From Bradyrhizobium nivariense (GTDB lineage Bacteria; Pseudomonadota; Alphaproteobacteria; Rhizobiales; Xanthobacteraceae), in assembly GCF_029846715.1 (NCBI RefSeq), contig NZ_JARVWW010000028.1:1-64000 (forward strand): a DNA stretch of 64,000 nt. Reading direction: 5' to 3'. Positions 45,056 through 53,702 of the stretch are shown here, piece after piece; position 1 is the stretch's first letter; each line of letters starts with the position of its first letter. Both the position numbers and the translations under genes were made by a program. The notes beneath the pieces were generated by a model. The model searched no databases and had not been told where the DNA came from. It saw nothing but the letters and a program-made list of their open reading frames with translations.

Positions 45056-45799
45056 ATGGCACGTCCGTTGTCGAAGAAGGACCTGACCCGCCCGCCGGGT
45101 GTCGAACGGAAGATCGACATCGCGCTGCCCCAGGATTGGACCACCCTCTCCCGGCGCGCGCGCGAGACAAATCCGCAATCCGGCGATTTCCTGCCGTCGG
45201 AATGTCTCGTTCATCTCCTCCGCGATGCCATCCGCCGCGGCGAGGACCGTATCGCGAGGGTGCTGATGCCGCAGCTCCTCAAGCGCGCCGAGGCCAATCT
45301 CGAGCGCACGGTGCCGGACAGCCGGATGCGGGACGCCAAGTCGGTCCGGCACGCGATTCTCAGCGATCTCGGGATGATGTTCACGCAAGATGGCACGGAA
45401 GAGCACGAGGACGAACTGGACTTTTATGAATGCAAGTTTCTACGGGCGTTGCGCTTCCTTCGGATCGATCACGTCCGCAAGGCGCTGTCCGAGCGCAAGG
45501 AGCTGACTGATCTGCCTGAAGCCGACGACGGTGATGCCGCTCTCGATGAGGAAATGCTGGCCCGGCTGTCCCGGATGGCGAGCGTCGGTCCGTCGCAGGA
45601 AGACCGGCTGTACCTGCCCGAGGTGATCAAGGCGCTTGACAAGCTGCCACCAGATCAGAAGCGCGCCGTCGTGCTCCGCCGTATCGTCGGGCACACCGAG
45701 GAACAGACCGCAAAGATTTGCAAGGTGGACAAGCGGACGATTCGCTACCGCCTCGCTACCGCCGACAAGCAGCTCAAGACTATGAAGGAGGACCTATGA
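45056..45799 (+). CDS. Sigma-70-like (ECF-type) factor
   Basis: 247 aa from ATG 45056 (GAAAGGGGGCGAT upstream). The C-terminal 60 residues form a sigma region 4: EVIKALDKLPPDQKRAVVLR, RIVGHTEEQTAKICKVDKRT, IRYRLATADKQLK, with the helix-turn-helix. The N-terminal half (LLRDAIRRGEDRIARVLMPQ, DFYECKFLRALRFLRIDHVR) is helical and could hold region 2. It may act as an alternative sigma factor or a sigma-like activator; no -10-binding residues can be assigned with certainty. First gene behind box copy 2; stop overlaps the next ATG (ATGA). Confidence 0.7.
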   Translation: MARPLSKKDLTRPPGVERKIDIALPQDWTTLSRRARETNPQSGDFLPSECLVHLLRDAIRRGEDRIARVLMPQLLKRAEANLERTVPDSRMRDAKSVRHAILSDLGMMFTQDGTEEHEDELDFYECKFLRALRFLRIDHVRKALSERKELTDLPEADDGDAALDEEMLARLSRMASVGPSQEDRLYLPEVIKALDKLPPDQKRAVVLRRIVGHTEEQTAKICKVDKRTIRYRLATADKQLKTMKEDL

Positions 45800-46452
45800 T
45801 CACGACCGCCACCCAAACGTCCCTGCGAGACGCCATGTACGCCATGTCGCTGGCGAAGGCTGTTCCGGACGCCGAACTGCTCGATGAATTCGCGCGGCGC
45901 TATCCGCAGCATGCCGACGCGCTCACCGAATTCGCCATTGAACTTGCGATCGACTCTCTCATGCACCGGAGTGACGAGGAAGATGTCCCCGCCGATGCCG
46001 ACGCGATCAGCGACTTGGTGTCGCGCGTCATGAGCCAGTTTGAAAACCAGCTCTATGAACGCCGCCAGGCGCGGGCGGCGACCCCGCCCGCGCGCGCCGC
46101 GACGGCTTTCGCGGAAAATCCATTCGCGACGCTCGACCGGCAGGGATTTCGTGCGCTCGCATCACGGCTCGACATCAATAGCGCCTTCCTTTCGAAGCTG
46201 CGGGATAGGACGATAGAGCCTATTTCGATTCCAAAAACATACTGCCGGTATCTCGCTGAGGAGATGGATGAAGAAACCGAAGCAATGGCTGCGCACCTCT
46301 ATGCTCCACAAGAGTCCGCCGCGGCCGGCCGTCAACTCTACAAGGCGGAGGGAAAGCCCACTGCGACCGCAAGGCAAAGTTTCGAGGAAGCGGTGAAGAC
46401 ATCTGGATTAAGCGAAGAGCAGCAACGCCGTTTGCTCTCTTTTCGGGACTAG
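45796..46452 (+). CDS. Helix-turn-helix-like regulator, possible anti-sigma or repressor
   Basis: 218 aa from ATG 45796 (AAGGAGGAC upstream), overlapping the sigma-like stop. The N-terminal helices (LLDEFARRYPQHADALTEFA) resemble the acidic bundle of sigma-binding proteins. The middle part FRALASRLDINSAFLSKLRD, RTIEPISIPKTYCRYLAEEM looks like an XRE-type helix-turn-helix. In XRE/ImmA pairs the protease inactivates the adjacent regulator, and an ImmA domain is encoded by the next gene, 3 bp away. Role is inferred from this context. Confidence 0.55.
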   Translation: MITTATQTSLRDAMYAMSLAKAVPDAELLDEFARRYPQHADALTEFAIELAIDSLMHRSDEEDVPADADAISDLVSRVMSQFENQLYERRQARAATPPARAATAFAENPFATLDRQGFRALASRLDINSAFLSKLRDRTIEPISIPKTYCRYLAEEMDEETEAMAAHLYAPQESAAAGRQLYKAEGKPTATARQSFEEAVKTSGLSEEQQRRLLSFRD

Positions 46453-46455
46453 AGA

Positions 46456-49400
46456 ATGGATTCGTTCGAACCCATCCGGAAGGCTGCGGAAGACCTGCAC
46501 CATCAGGTGGCGGGCCACGGGACGCCCAAGAAGCCTATGGATCTGGTCAATGCCGCAATCAAGCATCTCAAACTTGAATTAACATGGCTTCCGACAGGCG
46601 ATCCGGCGCTCAAGAGCGCGCGCGCGGTCTTCGACGATCAAAGCGGCACAATATTCGCCGAGGATGTCGGCAATGAATCGCAACGCGCGCTTGTCGTTGC
46701 GCACGAGATCGGGCACGAATGCATCCACGCGGGGTCCATCGCCTGCAGCGCTGAGGACGTGGATCCATCGCGTTCAATGGAGGCCGCGCCGGTAGGTCTG
46801 CAGCGCGTCGAGGACTACGGCGCGCATGAGCGCCGGGAACTGCAAGCCAATGTGTTTGCGCGGGCGTTTCTTCTCCCCCGATCTCTCGCACGACGGATGT
46901 TTGCCGACCAAGCCCTGACGGCGTCCGACATCGCTAAGCAGCTCGATTTGCCGGTGCCGCTCGTGCGCCAGGAAATCCTGGATGTGATTCTTCTGCCGCC
47001 TCCCCCCACGGATGATGACTCTGACAGCCCCCTGGCCCGTCCGTCCCGGCCAGACCCGGCGCAAGATCGCGCGGCGGCACATCGCGGCACGCCATTTCAG
47101 CTCCAAGCCGGTCCGGGAACGGGCAAAACGAAGACGCTGGTCAAGCGCGTCCTCTCTTTGCTTGAGGAGGGAGTCGACCCCGCTTCAATCCTTGTTCTGA
47201 CCTTCTCAAATCGCGCCGCCGGTGAATTGGCCGAAAGGGTCAGCGCTGCCGCGCCGGAGAAAGCGCCTAAGATCTGGATCGGCACATTCCACGCCTTTGG
47301 GCTCGATCTCATTCGTCGGCATTATGAGGAGTTCAAGCTTCCGCCGGACCCGGCTCTATTCGATCGCAGCGACGCGATTGCCGTGCTGGAAGAAATTCTG
47401 CCGACCTTGCCATTGGTACATTATCGCAATCTTTGGGATCCCGCTCTGATCTTGAAAGAGATTTTGAGCGCAATCTCTCGCGCAAAGGACGAGCTTTACG
47501 ACGACAAAGGCTATCTCGCCCTCGCTCAAAAGATGGAAGAAGACGCAGGCGAGGACGAGGAGAAGCAGACCGCCGCGAAAAAATGTCTTGAGATCGCCGC
47601 TGTCTACGAACGCTATGAGCGCGCGAAGGCCGATCATAAGGCCGTGGATTTCGGCGACTTGATCATGGGGCCGACCCGGCTCTTGGAAAACAACAAGGCG
47701 ATCCAAGCGGCCGTTCAATTGCGCCACCGCCATGTTCTCGTCGATGAATACCAGGACGTGAACCGGGCAAGCGTGCGCCTAGTGAAAGCGATTGCCGGCG
47801 ACGGCAAGCGCTTGTGGGTCGTGGGCGACGCGCGGCAATCGATCTACCGTTTTCGTGGTGCCTCCTCCGTCAACATGGCGAGTTTCAAGGCCGAACTGTT
47901 TCCAGCAGCCGACATCGACCAGCTCGGGATCAGTTACCGCTCGACCCAACAGGTCATCGATGCATTCACGGCCTTCGCGACGGACATGGGCGCGTCCAAA
48001 GACATGCTGGCGCTCAAATTGACCCCTGATCGCGGAGTGGGCCCGGAGGGGCTTGATCTGCGCAAATTCGATCGCGACGAAGATGAGGAGGAAGGCATTG
48101 CCGCCGCAATCCGAGAATTGGAAGCGAAGGACGTGCGGCTGCGAGATCAGGCGGTTCTTTGCCGCTCCAACCGGCGGCTGAATGAAATCGCCGCCGCGCT
48201 TGAGGCACGCAACATTCCGGTTCTGCACTTGGGAAGTCTGTTCGAGCGCGACGAAATCCGCGACCTCTTAGCGTTGATGAGTCTCGCGGTGGATCCCTTT
48301 GGCGATGCGCTGGTCCGCGTGGGAGCCTTGCCGCGTTACGGCATTCCACTTCAGGACGTTCATGTTGCTCTTATTCACTTGCGCGATGAGCGAAAGCGCT
48401 CGGTGGAGCGTCTCGACGAGCTCGCCAACCTGCCGGGCCTGTCGACGGAAGCCGGTAACGGTTGCCGGCGGCTCGCTGCTGACCTGAAGGGATTCGCACC
48501 TCAAAGCCAGCCATGGGATTTTCTCACGACTTATCTGCTCGATCGCACCGATATCGGCCGCACCATGGCGGGCGCCGCCACCGTTCCGGCACGGATGCGC
48601 AACGTTGCGGTCTGGCAATTCCTCAATTTCCTGCGCGACCACAGCCCGGTCGGGTTTGGCTTTCCGATTCAGCGCGCCCTCGATCGCGTCCGCCAGCTTG
48701 TGCTGCTCGCAGAAGAGCGCGATCTGCGCCAAGTGCCAGCGCCCGCCCTCCATATGGATGCGGTCCGGCTGATGACGGTCCATGGCAGCAAGGGCCTTGA
48801 GTTCGAGGCAGTGCACGTGCCTGGCCTTGCGACGCGGAGTTTCCCGACCTCCTACACGGGCCAACGTTGTCCGCCTCCGGTCGGGCTCATCGCAGGCGCG
48901 GAAGGCAGCGTTTCGGATGAAGCCAAGCGTTCGCACACCATGGAGGAAGAGTGTCTTTTCTTCGTGGCAATGTCGCGCGCGCGCACGCATCTGCGGTTCT
49001 ACCAGACCCGCTTTTACGGAAACGGCGACAAGCGCTCTTCATCCAAGCTTTTGACCAGGCCGTTGTTGAGGCTGGTGCACGAGACGGCTTCTCCGCCGAC
49101 CGTGCCCTTGCCGCCCGATGCCCCGCGGCCGCAGCCCATCGAAATCACCTTCGGACCGGATTGGATCCTCTCCGATCCGCGGCTTGAGCTTTACCAAAAA
49201 TGCCCGCGCCGCTTCTTCTACACGCACGTCCTGGGACTGGGCGGCGCCCGTAAGGCGACCGCCTTCGCGCGCACGCATGATTGCCTCTATGAGCTGATCC
49301 GCTGGATGTCGCAAGCGCGCTTGGAGGGCGCCCCCGCCGAGGCCGACGCTGAGAGCGCCTTCGATTCGATCTGGCAGGACCGCGGTCCCAAGGATCATGC

Positions 49401-49884
49401 TTTTGCCGGGGACTACCGGCAACTCGCCTCGCGACTAGTCAGCGAGCTGGTGCGTTCCGGCGCCGGGCGCCGCTTCCAGAAGTCGGAGCCGCTTGCGATC
49501 GACTTCCCGAACGGCCGCGTCGTTGTCGAACCGAACGAACGTGCTGAAATGCTCGACGGCAAGGTAGTCTTGCGGCGCGTGCGAACCGGATACCGGACCA
49601 AGGAAGAGTATGACGGGCTTGAATACACACTCTACCGGCTCGCCGGTGAGGTGCACTTCAAGGACGGATTTGTGATCGAAGCTTTGCACCTGACCGACGG
49701 CGTCATGGAGTTCGTCGAGATCAGCGACGAGAAGTTCGGCAACCGGCGCGACAAGACAGAAGGAATGCTCTCCGGCATCAACGCCGGCAACTTCCCGACC
49801 GAGATCAATCCGGTCACCTGTCCGCGCTGCCCGCATTTCTTCATCTGTCCGGCAGCGCCGGAGGGGCCGCTCGACCTTTCTTAA
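46456..49884 (+). CDS. ImmA/IrrE metalloprotease fused to UvrD-like helicase-nuclease
   Basis: 1142 aa from ATG 46456. Residues 1-180 are an ImmA/IrrE domain with VVAHEIGHECIH (HExxH, His83/Glu84/His87) and downstream RRELQANVFARAFLLP. From about 210 comes an SF1A helicase: Walker A QAGPGTGKTKT (218-228), VDEYQDVN, WVVGDARQSIYRFRGA, VHGSKGLEFEAV, FVAMSRARTHL. The C-terminal 200 residues look like the AddB/RecB-type nuclease region with a first Cys at YQKCPRRFFY and a final CPRCPHFFICP, so a 4Fe-4S site is likely; the catalytic nuclease residues are less clear. The fusion links a regulator-cleaving protease to a DNA motor. Third gene of the sigma-like operon. Confidence 0.85.
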   Translation: MDSFEPIRKAAEDLHHQVAGHGTPKKPMDLVNAAIKHLKLELTWLPTGDPALKSARAVFDDQSGTIFAEDVGNESQRALVVAHEIGHECIHAGSIACSAEDVDPSRSMEAAPVGLQRVEDYGAHERRELQANVFARAFLLPRSLARRMFADQALTASDIAKQLDLPVPLVRQEILDVILLPPPPTDDDSDSPLARPSRPDPAQDRAAAHRGTPFQLQAGPGTGKTKTLVKRVLSLLEEGVDPASILVLTFSNRAAGELAERVSAAAPEKAPKIWIGTFHAFGLDLIRRHYEEFKLPPDPALFDRSDAIAVLEEILPTLPLVHYRNLWDPALILKEILSAISRAKDELYDDKGYLALAQKMEEDAGEDEEKQTAAKKCLEIAAVYERYERAKADHKAVDFGDLIMGPTRLLENNKAIQAAVQLRHRHVLVDEYQDVNRASVRLVKAIAGDGKRLWVVGDARQSIYRFRGASSVNMASFKAELFPAADIDQLGISYRSTQQVIDAFTAFATDMGASKDMLALKLTPDRGVGPEGLDLRKFDRDEDEEEGIAAAIRELEAKDVRLRDQAVLCRSNRRLNEIAAALEARNIPVLHLGSLFERDEIRDLLALMSLAVDPFGDALVRVGALPRYGIPLQDVHVALIHLRDERKRSVERLDELANLPGLSTEAGNGCRRLAADLKGFAPQSQPWDFLTTYLLDRTDIGRTMAGAATVPARMRNVAVWQFLNFLRDHSPVGFGFPIQRALDRVRQLVLLAEERDLRQVPAPALHMDAVRLMTVHGSKGLEFEAVHVPGLATRSFPTSYTGQRCPPPVGLIAGAEGSVSDEAKRSHTMEEECLFFVAMSRARTHLRFYQTRFYGNGDKRSSSKLLTRPLLRLVHETASPPTVPLPPDAPRPQPIEITFGPDWILSDPRLELYQKCPRRFFYTHVLGLGGARKATAFARTHDCLYELIRWMSQARLEGAPAEADAESAFDSIWQDRGPKDHAFAGDYRQLASRLVSELVRSGAGRRFQKSEPLAIDFPNGRVVVEPNERAEMLDGKVVLRRVRTGYRTKEEYDGLEYTLYRLAGEVHFKDGFVIEALHLTDGVMEFVEISDEKFGNRRDKTEGMLSGINAGNFPTEINPVTCPRCPHFFICPAAPEGPLDLS

Positions 49885-49900
49885 AAAAAATCGCGCTCCG

Positions 49901-49941
49901 CCTTTCCGGGTACCCCGGTTTTTTCCGATCACCACTTGAAG
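49901..49941 (+). promoter_or_regulatory. Shared box, copy 3 (upstream of Bil operon)
   Basis: CCTTTCCGGGTACCCC, GG plus a T run, CCGATCACC, then ACTTGAAG. CCGGGTA and CGATCAC are 13 bp apart, one less than in the other two copies. It ends 54 bp before ATG 49996. It starts 17 bp after the helicase-nuclease stop at 49884, so the Bil genes have their own promoter rather than relying on read-through. Confidence 0.75.
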
Positions 49942-49995
49942 GGACGGAGAATGGCAAAGGGGCCGCACTCCTGATCCCAGCAAGGAGTGCTGCAC

Positions 49996-50487
49996 ATGAC
50001 GTCAATCGACATCTTCTATCAGGGCGAGGGAATCCGCGAGATCGCGCATTTCGAAGCCGCCGCGGATCAGAACTTCGCCGCCATCAAGATCGCGATTATC
50101 GAGAAGCACGGTCTCGACAAGGAGACCCTGATCTACCTCGAAGACCGCGACGAGCCGGTCGATGAGAGCTGCCTGCTCCGCGACCATGCCGACCACACCG
50201 GCATCAAGGCGCATCTGCACCGGTGCCGCCATGTGGAGGTGGCCGTCACATTCAACGGCGAGACCGTGCATCACCACTTCGGTCCTGGTACGACCGTGGC
50301 ACGGGTCAAGGCCTGGGCGGCCGAGCGCAAGTTCGGCATGACGCCGCAGGAGGCCGGCGAGCACGTGCTGCAGATCGCCGGCACAAAGGACCGGCCGGAT
50401 CCGGGCACGCACCTCGGCACGATCGCGTCCTGCCCGGCGTGCAATATCGCCTTCGACCTCGTCCCCAACGAGCGCGTCAACGGCTAG
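49996..50487 (+). CDS. bilA: ISG15-like two-domain ubiquitin-like protein (BilA type)
   Basis: 163 aa from ATG 49996, with AAGGAG 8 bp upstream (in-frame GTG 49987 is less likely). Two beta-grasp repeats are visible: residues 1-75 (IDIFYQGEGIREIAHFEAAA, KETLIYLEDRDEPVD) and 77-157 (HVEVAVTFNGETVHHHFGPG, TTVARVKAWAAE). The chain ends ERVNG with a terminal Gly, the form needed for direct activation by an E1, so no trimming should be needed. In known Bil systems this protein is conjugated to phage tail-fibre protein and makes particles defective. Confidence 0.8.
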   Translation: MTSIDIFYQGEGIREIAHFEAAADQNFAAIKIAIIEKHGLDKETLIYLEDRDEPVDESCLLRDHADHTGIKAHLHRCRHVEVAVTFNGETVHHHFGPGTTVARVKAWAAERKFGMTPQEAGEHVLQIAGTKDRPDPGTHLGTIASCPACNIAFDLVPNERVNG

Positions 50488-50498
50488 GGAGCGGCGTG

Positions 50499-50972
50499 AT
50501 GAGTCTCCCGGATGAGCGGGCTTTCCGGGCCGATATCGGAAAGCCCGCCTTCCGCCTCGCTCAGGCGGAAGGCCGCTGGCACCTCGTCGGCATCGCCTGG
50601 CCGCACGTGTTGATCGCCGTCACTGCGGCCGACGGCCGCCCCTACGTCCTGCGCTTCAACTGCGCCGGCTACCCGCAGCAACCGCCAACCGGCGGGCCGT
50701 GGGACCCCGAGAAGAACACGATCCTGCCCGCCGCGCGCTGGCCGCGCAGCAAGGGCGGGCGGCTTGGCACGGTGTTCCGTCCTGACTGGAAGGGTGGCAC
50801 CGCGCTCTACTTGCCCTGTGATCGCGAAAGCGTCGCCGGCCACGACAACTGGCGGAACGAGCTGCCCTCGAAAATCTGGCGGCCCGCCGCCGGCATCAAT
50901 CAGTACCTGGAGCTTGTTCATGAACTTCTCAATTGCGCAGATTATTGCCCGCCTATGGGCGCCGCGGCATGA
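50499..50972 (+). CDS. bilB: E2-like ubiquitin-conjugating protein (BilB type)
   Basis: 157 aa from ATG 50499 (GGGAGCGGCGTG upstream). The UBC-like fold is suggested by AWPHVLIAVTAADGRPYVLR, FNCAGYPQQPPTGGPWDP and the presumed active-site loop ALYLPCDRESVAGHDNW with Cys107, followed by WRNELPSKIWRPAAGINQYL. Prokaryotic E2s of this group carry the catalytic Cys in such a loop. It would take the Ubl from the E1 and pass it to the target. It overlaps the following JAB gene by 53 bases. Confidence 0.75.
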   Translation: MSLPDERAFRADIGKPAFRLAQAEGRWHLVGIAWPHVLIAVTAADGRPYVLRFNCAGYPQQPPTGGPWDPEKNTILPAARWPRSKGGRLGTVFRPDWKGGTALYLPCDRESVAGHDNWRNELPSKIWRPAAGINQYLELVHELLNCADYCPPMGAAA

Positions 50973-51438
50973 AATCTCCTGCTCGTGGTTCCTGTGGCAG
51001 CGGCTGTGCGCCAAGCTGCGCGAGCGCGGCCGGAACGCGACCCGCGAGAGCGGCGCGTTCCTGCTCGGCTACCGCACCGCCGGCCACGCCCGCATTACCG
51101 ACTTCATCCTCTACGACGACCTTGACCCGCACGCGCTCGACACCGGCATCGTGCGTTTCGACGGCCGGCACTTCGGTGCGCTCTGGGACATCTGCAAGCA
51201 GCGCGGCGTGAGCGTCGTTGCCGACGTGCACGTGCATCCTCGCGGCGCGGGGCAGAGCGGCTCCGATCGCGATCACCCGATGATCTCGCGCGCCGGGCAC
51301 ATCGCGCTCATCCTGCCCGACTTTGCGCGGCCGCCGTTGCCGCCGGAGTCGGTCGGCATCTACCGCTATCTCGGCGGCAAGCGCTGGGACGCCGTGCCGA
51401 CGGCCGCCCGCCGCATGTTCTTCCACATCGGACTGTGA
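50920..51438 (+). CDS. bilC: JAB/JAMM deubiquitinase-like peptidase
   Basis: 172 aa from ATG 50920, inside the end of the E2 gene. JAMM hallmarks: RESGAFLLGY with the catalytic Glu, then VVADVHVHPRGAGQSGSDRD with HxHP...S...D zinc ligands, and HPMISRAGHIALILPDFA. It should remove or process the Ubl. The letter follows the operon order used for Bil genes; the family assignment is firmer than the letter. The overlap implies translational coupling. Confidence 0.75.
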   Translation: MNFSIAQIIARLWAPRHEISCSWFLWQRLCAKLRERGRNATRESGAFLLGYRTAGHARITDFILYDDLDPHALDTGIVRFDGRHFGALWDICKQRGVSVVADVHVHPRGAGQSGSDRDHPMISRAGHIALILPDFARPPLPPESVGIYRYLGGKRWDAVPTAARRMFFHIGL

Positions 51439-51445
51439 GGCCTCC

Positions 51446-52810
51446 ATGACCGCATTCACCGCCGCCGACAAACTGCACCGTTTGGTCAAGCACGCGCTTG
51501 ATAGCGGCGCAGCCGCCAGCATCGCCGAAGCCGAAGCGCTTTTTGCCGGATATCGCGTTTCGCTGCGCATCGGCGAAGAGGCCGCCCGCGACCGGCATCA
51601 CCAGGCAGCTCTCCTCACCGCGGTTGCGCTCGCGCGGCGCGTCTTCCTGGGCGGCGTCAGCGTGGCGCCGCTGCCCGACACGCCGCTGGCCGTCCCTCTC
51701 CCGTTCGGCAGCGCACTCGCCGAGGCAATCGTCGGATTGGGCGCCGGCATCGGGGAGGCAGAAGCCGGCATGCCGGTGATCGAGATCGGAGGCGTGCCGT
51801 CGGCAAGGCGCGCGCCTTTCCATGTCCGCGCCGTGTTCGCCGGCTGGCGCGGCGGTATCGTCCCGGCACCGGCCGAGGCGGCGCCGGCGCCGGCACCGGT
51901 CATGGCGCTGACGCCGATGCTAGCGGCCGCGCTCGCCGTGAACGAGGCCTTTCTTTACGTCTCCGGCCATGCCGGCGTCGCCGGACGGCGCACCGTGGGT
52001 CTCTCTCTCTGGGATCCTACGCCTGCGTGCGACTGGCTTGGCGCCACCGTCACCGAGCCGGTACTCTCGCTCCTGCCCTCGCGGCTATGGCTCATCGGCC
52101 TTGGCCATCTGGGCCAGGCCTATCTTTGGGGGCTCAGCCTCCTGCCCTTCGCCCATCCGCAGGATCTGAGCTTGGTCCTCCAGGACATCGACATCATCAC
52201 GCCCTCGACCGAGAGCACGTCGATCTTGAGCGACTCCACTCTCATCAACATCAAGAAGGCGCGCGCCATGGCCGCTTGGGCCGAGCGCCGCGGCTTTACC
52301 ACGGCCATCCACGAGCGCCTCTTCGACGCTTCATTCCGACGCCAGGAGGACGAGCCCGGCGTCGCCTTGTGCGGGCTCGACAACGGGGTGGGACGCCAGG
52401 CGCTCGATCAAGTCGGTTTCGATTTCGTGGTCGAGGCCGGACTCGGGCGCGGGCACCGGGACTTCCGGGCAATCCGCATGCATACACTTCCGGCGTCGCG
52501 GCCGGCGTCGCGGATCTGGCGCAGCGCGCAGGCCGACGATCAGGTCGAGGACCGCCCGGCATATAAAGGCATGCTCAAGAGCGGTGAGCTCGATCGCTGC
52601 GGCGTCACACTGCTCGCCGGCAAGGCCGTCGGCGCGCCGTTCATCGGCGCCGCGGCCGCAACGCTCGCCTTAAGCGAGGTGCTGCGCCTCCTGCATGGCG
52701 GCGCCGTGCATGAACTAATCGACCTCGATCTCAAGGCGCCTGAATACCGCAGCACGGTGCTGACGCAGCAAGACTTCAGCACACTCAATCCGGGCTATGT
52801 TCTGGTCTGA
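51446..52810 (+). CDS. bilD: E1-like ThiF-family Ubl-activating enzyme
   Basis: 454 aa from ATG 51446, 7 bp after the JAB stop. Residues 1-195 are a separate N-terminal domain with an Ala/Pro linker (PAPAEAAPAPAPVM). The ThiF Rossmann domain follows: RLWLIGLGHLGQAYLWGLSL (GxGxxG), a DIDIIT Asp, STESTSILSD and NIKKARAMAAWAE. ALCGLDNGVGRQALDQ is the usual strand before the catalytic area. A Cys in GELDRCGVTLLAGKAV is a candidate thioester site. It adenylates the BilA C-terminus. Letter by operon order. Confidence 0.78.
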   Translation: MTAFTAADKLHRLVKHALDSGAAASIAEAEALFAGYRVSLRIGEEAARDRHHQAALLTAVALARRVFLGGVSVAPLPDTPLAVPLPFGSALAEAIVGLGAGIGEAEAGMPVIEIGGVPSARRAPFHVRAVFAGWRGGIVPAPAEAAPAPAPVMALTPMLAAALAVNEAFLYVSGHAGVAGRRTVGLSLWDPTPACDWLGATVTEPVLSLLPSRLWLIGLGHLGQAYLWGLSLLPFAHPQDLSLVLQDIDIITPSTESTSILSDSTLINIKKARAMAAWAERRGFTTAIHERLFDASFRRQEDEPGVALCGLDNGVGRQALDQVGFDFVVEAGLGRGHRDFRAIRMHTLPASRPASRIWRSAQADDQVEDRPAYKGMLKSGELDRCGVTLLAGKAVGAPFIGAAAATLALSEVLRLLHGGAVHELIDLDLKAPEYRSTVLTQQDFSTLNPGYVLV

Positions 52811-52880
52811 GCGGAGGCTAATCCACATTGGAGTTTTGTGGATTGGTTCCATACGGACTTTCATCGGAGGTTTTGACCAG

Positions 52881-53702
52881 ATGAGTTTGTCGCAAGCTTC
52901 TCGCGCCCTACTGGAACGGATGCGCCCGGTTATCGCGGGCGCAACCGAGGGCGAAATCCGCCGTGCCATCACATCCGACGAACCATCGGCCTTGCGCGAC
53001 GATGCGCTGTTTCTCGTCTGTGAGGGGGACTACAGTGCCTTTTTCGCGCCCTTCGACTGGATCAACGACGAGGCCGACATCGTGATCGTCGGAGTCACGC
53101 CCGGCAAACAACAGGCACTGGAGGCTCTACTGAGCTTTCGCGCGGCACTTGCCGCCGGAGGCTCCCTTGATGACGCGGCGCGTCAAGCGAAGAGCGCCGC
53201 TTCGTTCAAGGGCGGCATGCGCACGCTCGGCGCGCGGTTGATGGATCACTTCGCCTTACATCGGCTGTTCGGCCTTGTGTCCACGCTCGATCTCTTCGGC
53301 AGCGCCGGGCACCGTGCGCATTACACGTCCGCTCTGCGCTATCCGGTCTTGAAGAAATCTGGCAATTACGCCGGTGACAGCCGCATTGCGGACCGTCCCT
53401 TCATGCGGCGCATGATCGAAGAGAGCCTTGCGGACGAACTTGCCAGGCTTCCCAAGGCTTGGCTTGTGCCCTTCGGGCCGAACGCGCTGCGCGCGCTCGA
53501 CCATCTGGCGGCTGCCGGACGTATCGACGGAGCGCGCATTCTTGGCGGCCTCCTCCATCCCGGCGGTCAACAGTGGAACCGCTACAATGTCCAGCTCGAT
53601 CTCGTCTCGGGCGATGCTGCCCATGCTGTTCCAGGTGGCGCGAAGGTTCTGCGGCGCAGCGCGGCTCTGCAGGTGAAGGTCGCCGCCCTGCTCCCGGGAT
53701 GA
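52881..53702 (+). CDS. Uracil-DNA-glycosylase-superfamily-like protein
   Basis: 273 aa from ATG 52881 (CGGAGG 11-16 bp upstream). EADIVIVGVTPGKQQALEAL resembles motif A (G-x-x-PG-x-x-Q) of UDG families 4-6, and ILGGLLHPGGQQWNRYNVQL resembles motif B (HP-[SG]-x-x-N). The part between is YPVLKKSGNYAGD and KAWLVPFGPNALRAL. It lies 70 bp after the E1-like gene on the same strand and appears to be a fifth gene of the Bil operon. Glycosylase activity is unproven; it could act on modified phage bases or simply bind nucleic acid. Confidence 0.6.
   Translation: MSLSQASRALLERMRPVIAGATEGEIRRAITSDEPSALRDDALFLVCEGDYSAFFAPFDWINDEADIVIVGVTPGKQQALEALLSFRAALAAGGSLDDAARQAKSAASFKGGMRTLGARLMDHFALHRLFGLVSTLDLFGSAGHRAHYTSALRYPVLKKSGNYAGDSRIADRPFMRRMIEESLADELARLPKAWLVPFGPNALRALDHLAAAGRIDGARILGGLLHPGGQQWNRYNVQLDLVSGDAAHAVPGGAKVLRRSAALQVKVAALLPG

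Noticed and set aside
45056..45799. Simple LuxR/XRE regulator instead of a sigma-like factor
   Set aside because: The C-terminal helix-turn-helix has the region 4 layout LPPDQKRAVVLRRIVGHT, and the upstream half is helical as in sigma factors.
39938..49941. The three boxes as ends of a small transposable element
   Set aside because: All are in the same orientation at a constant distance before start codons, with no target duplications or inverted ends; a regulatory role fits better.
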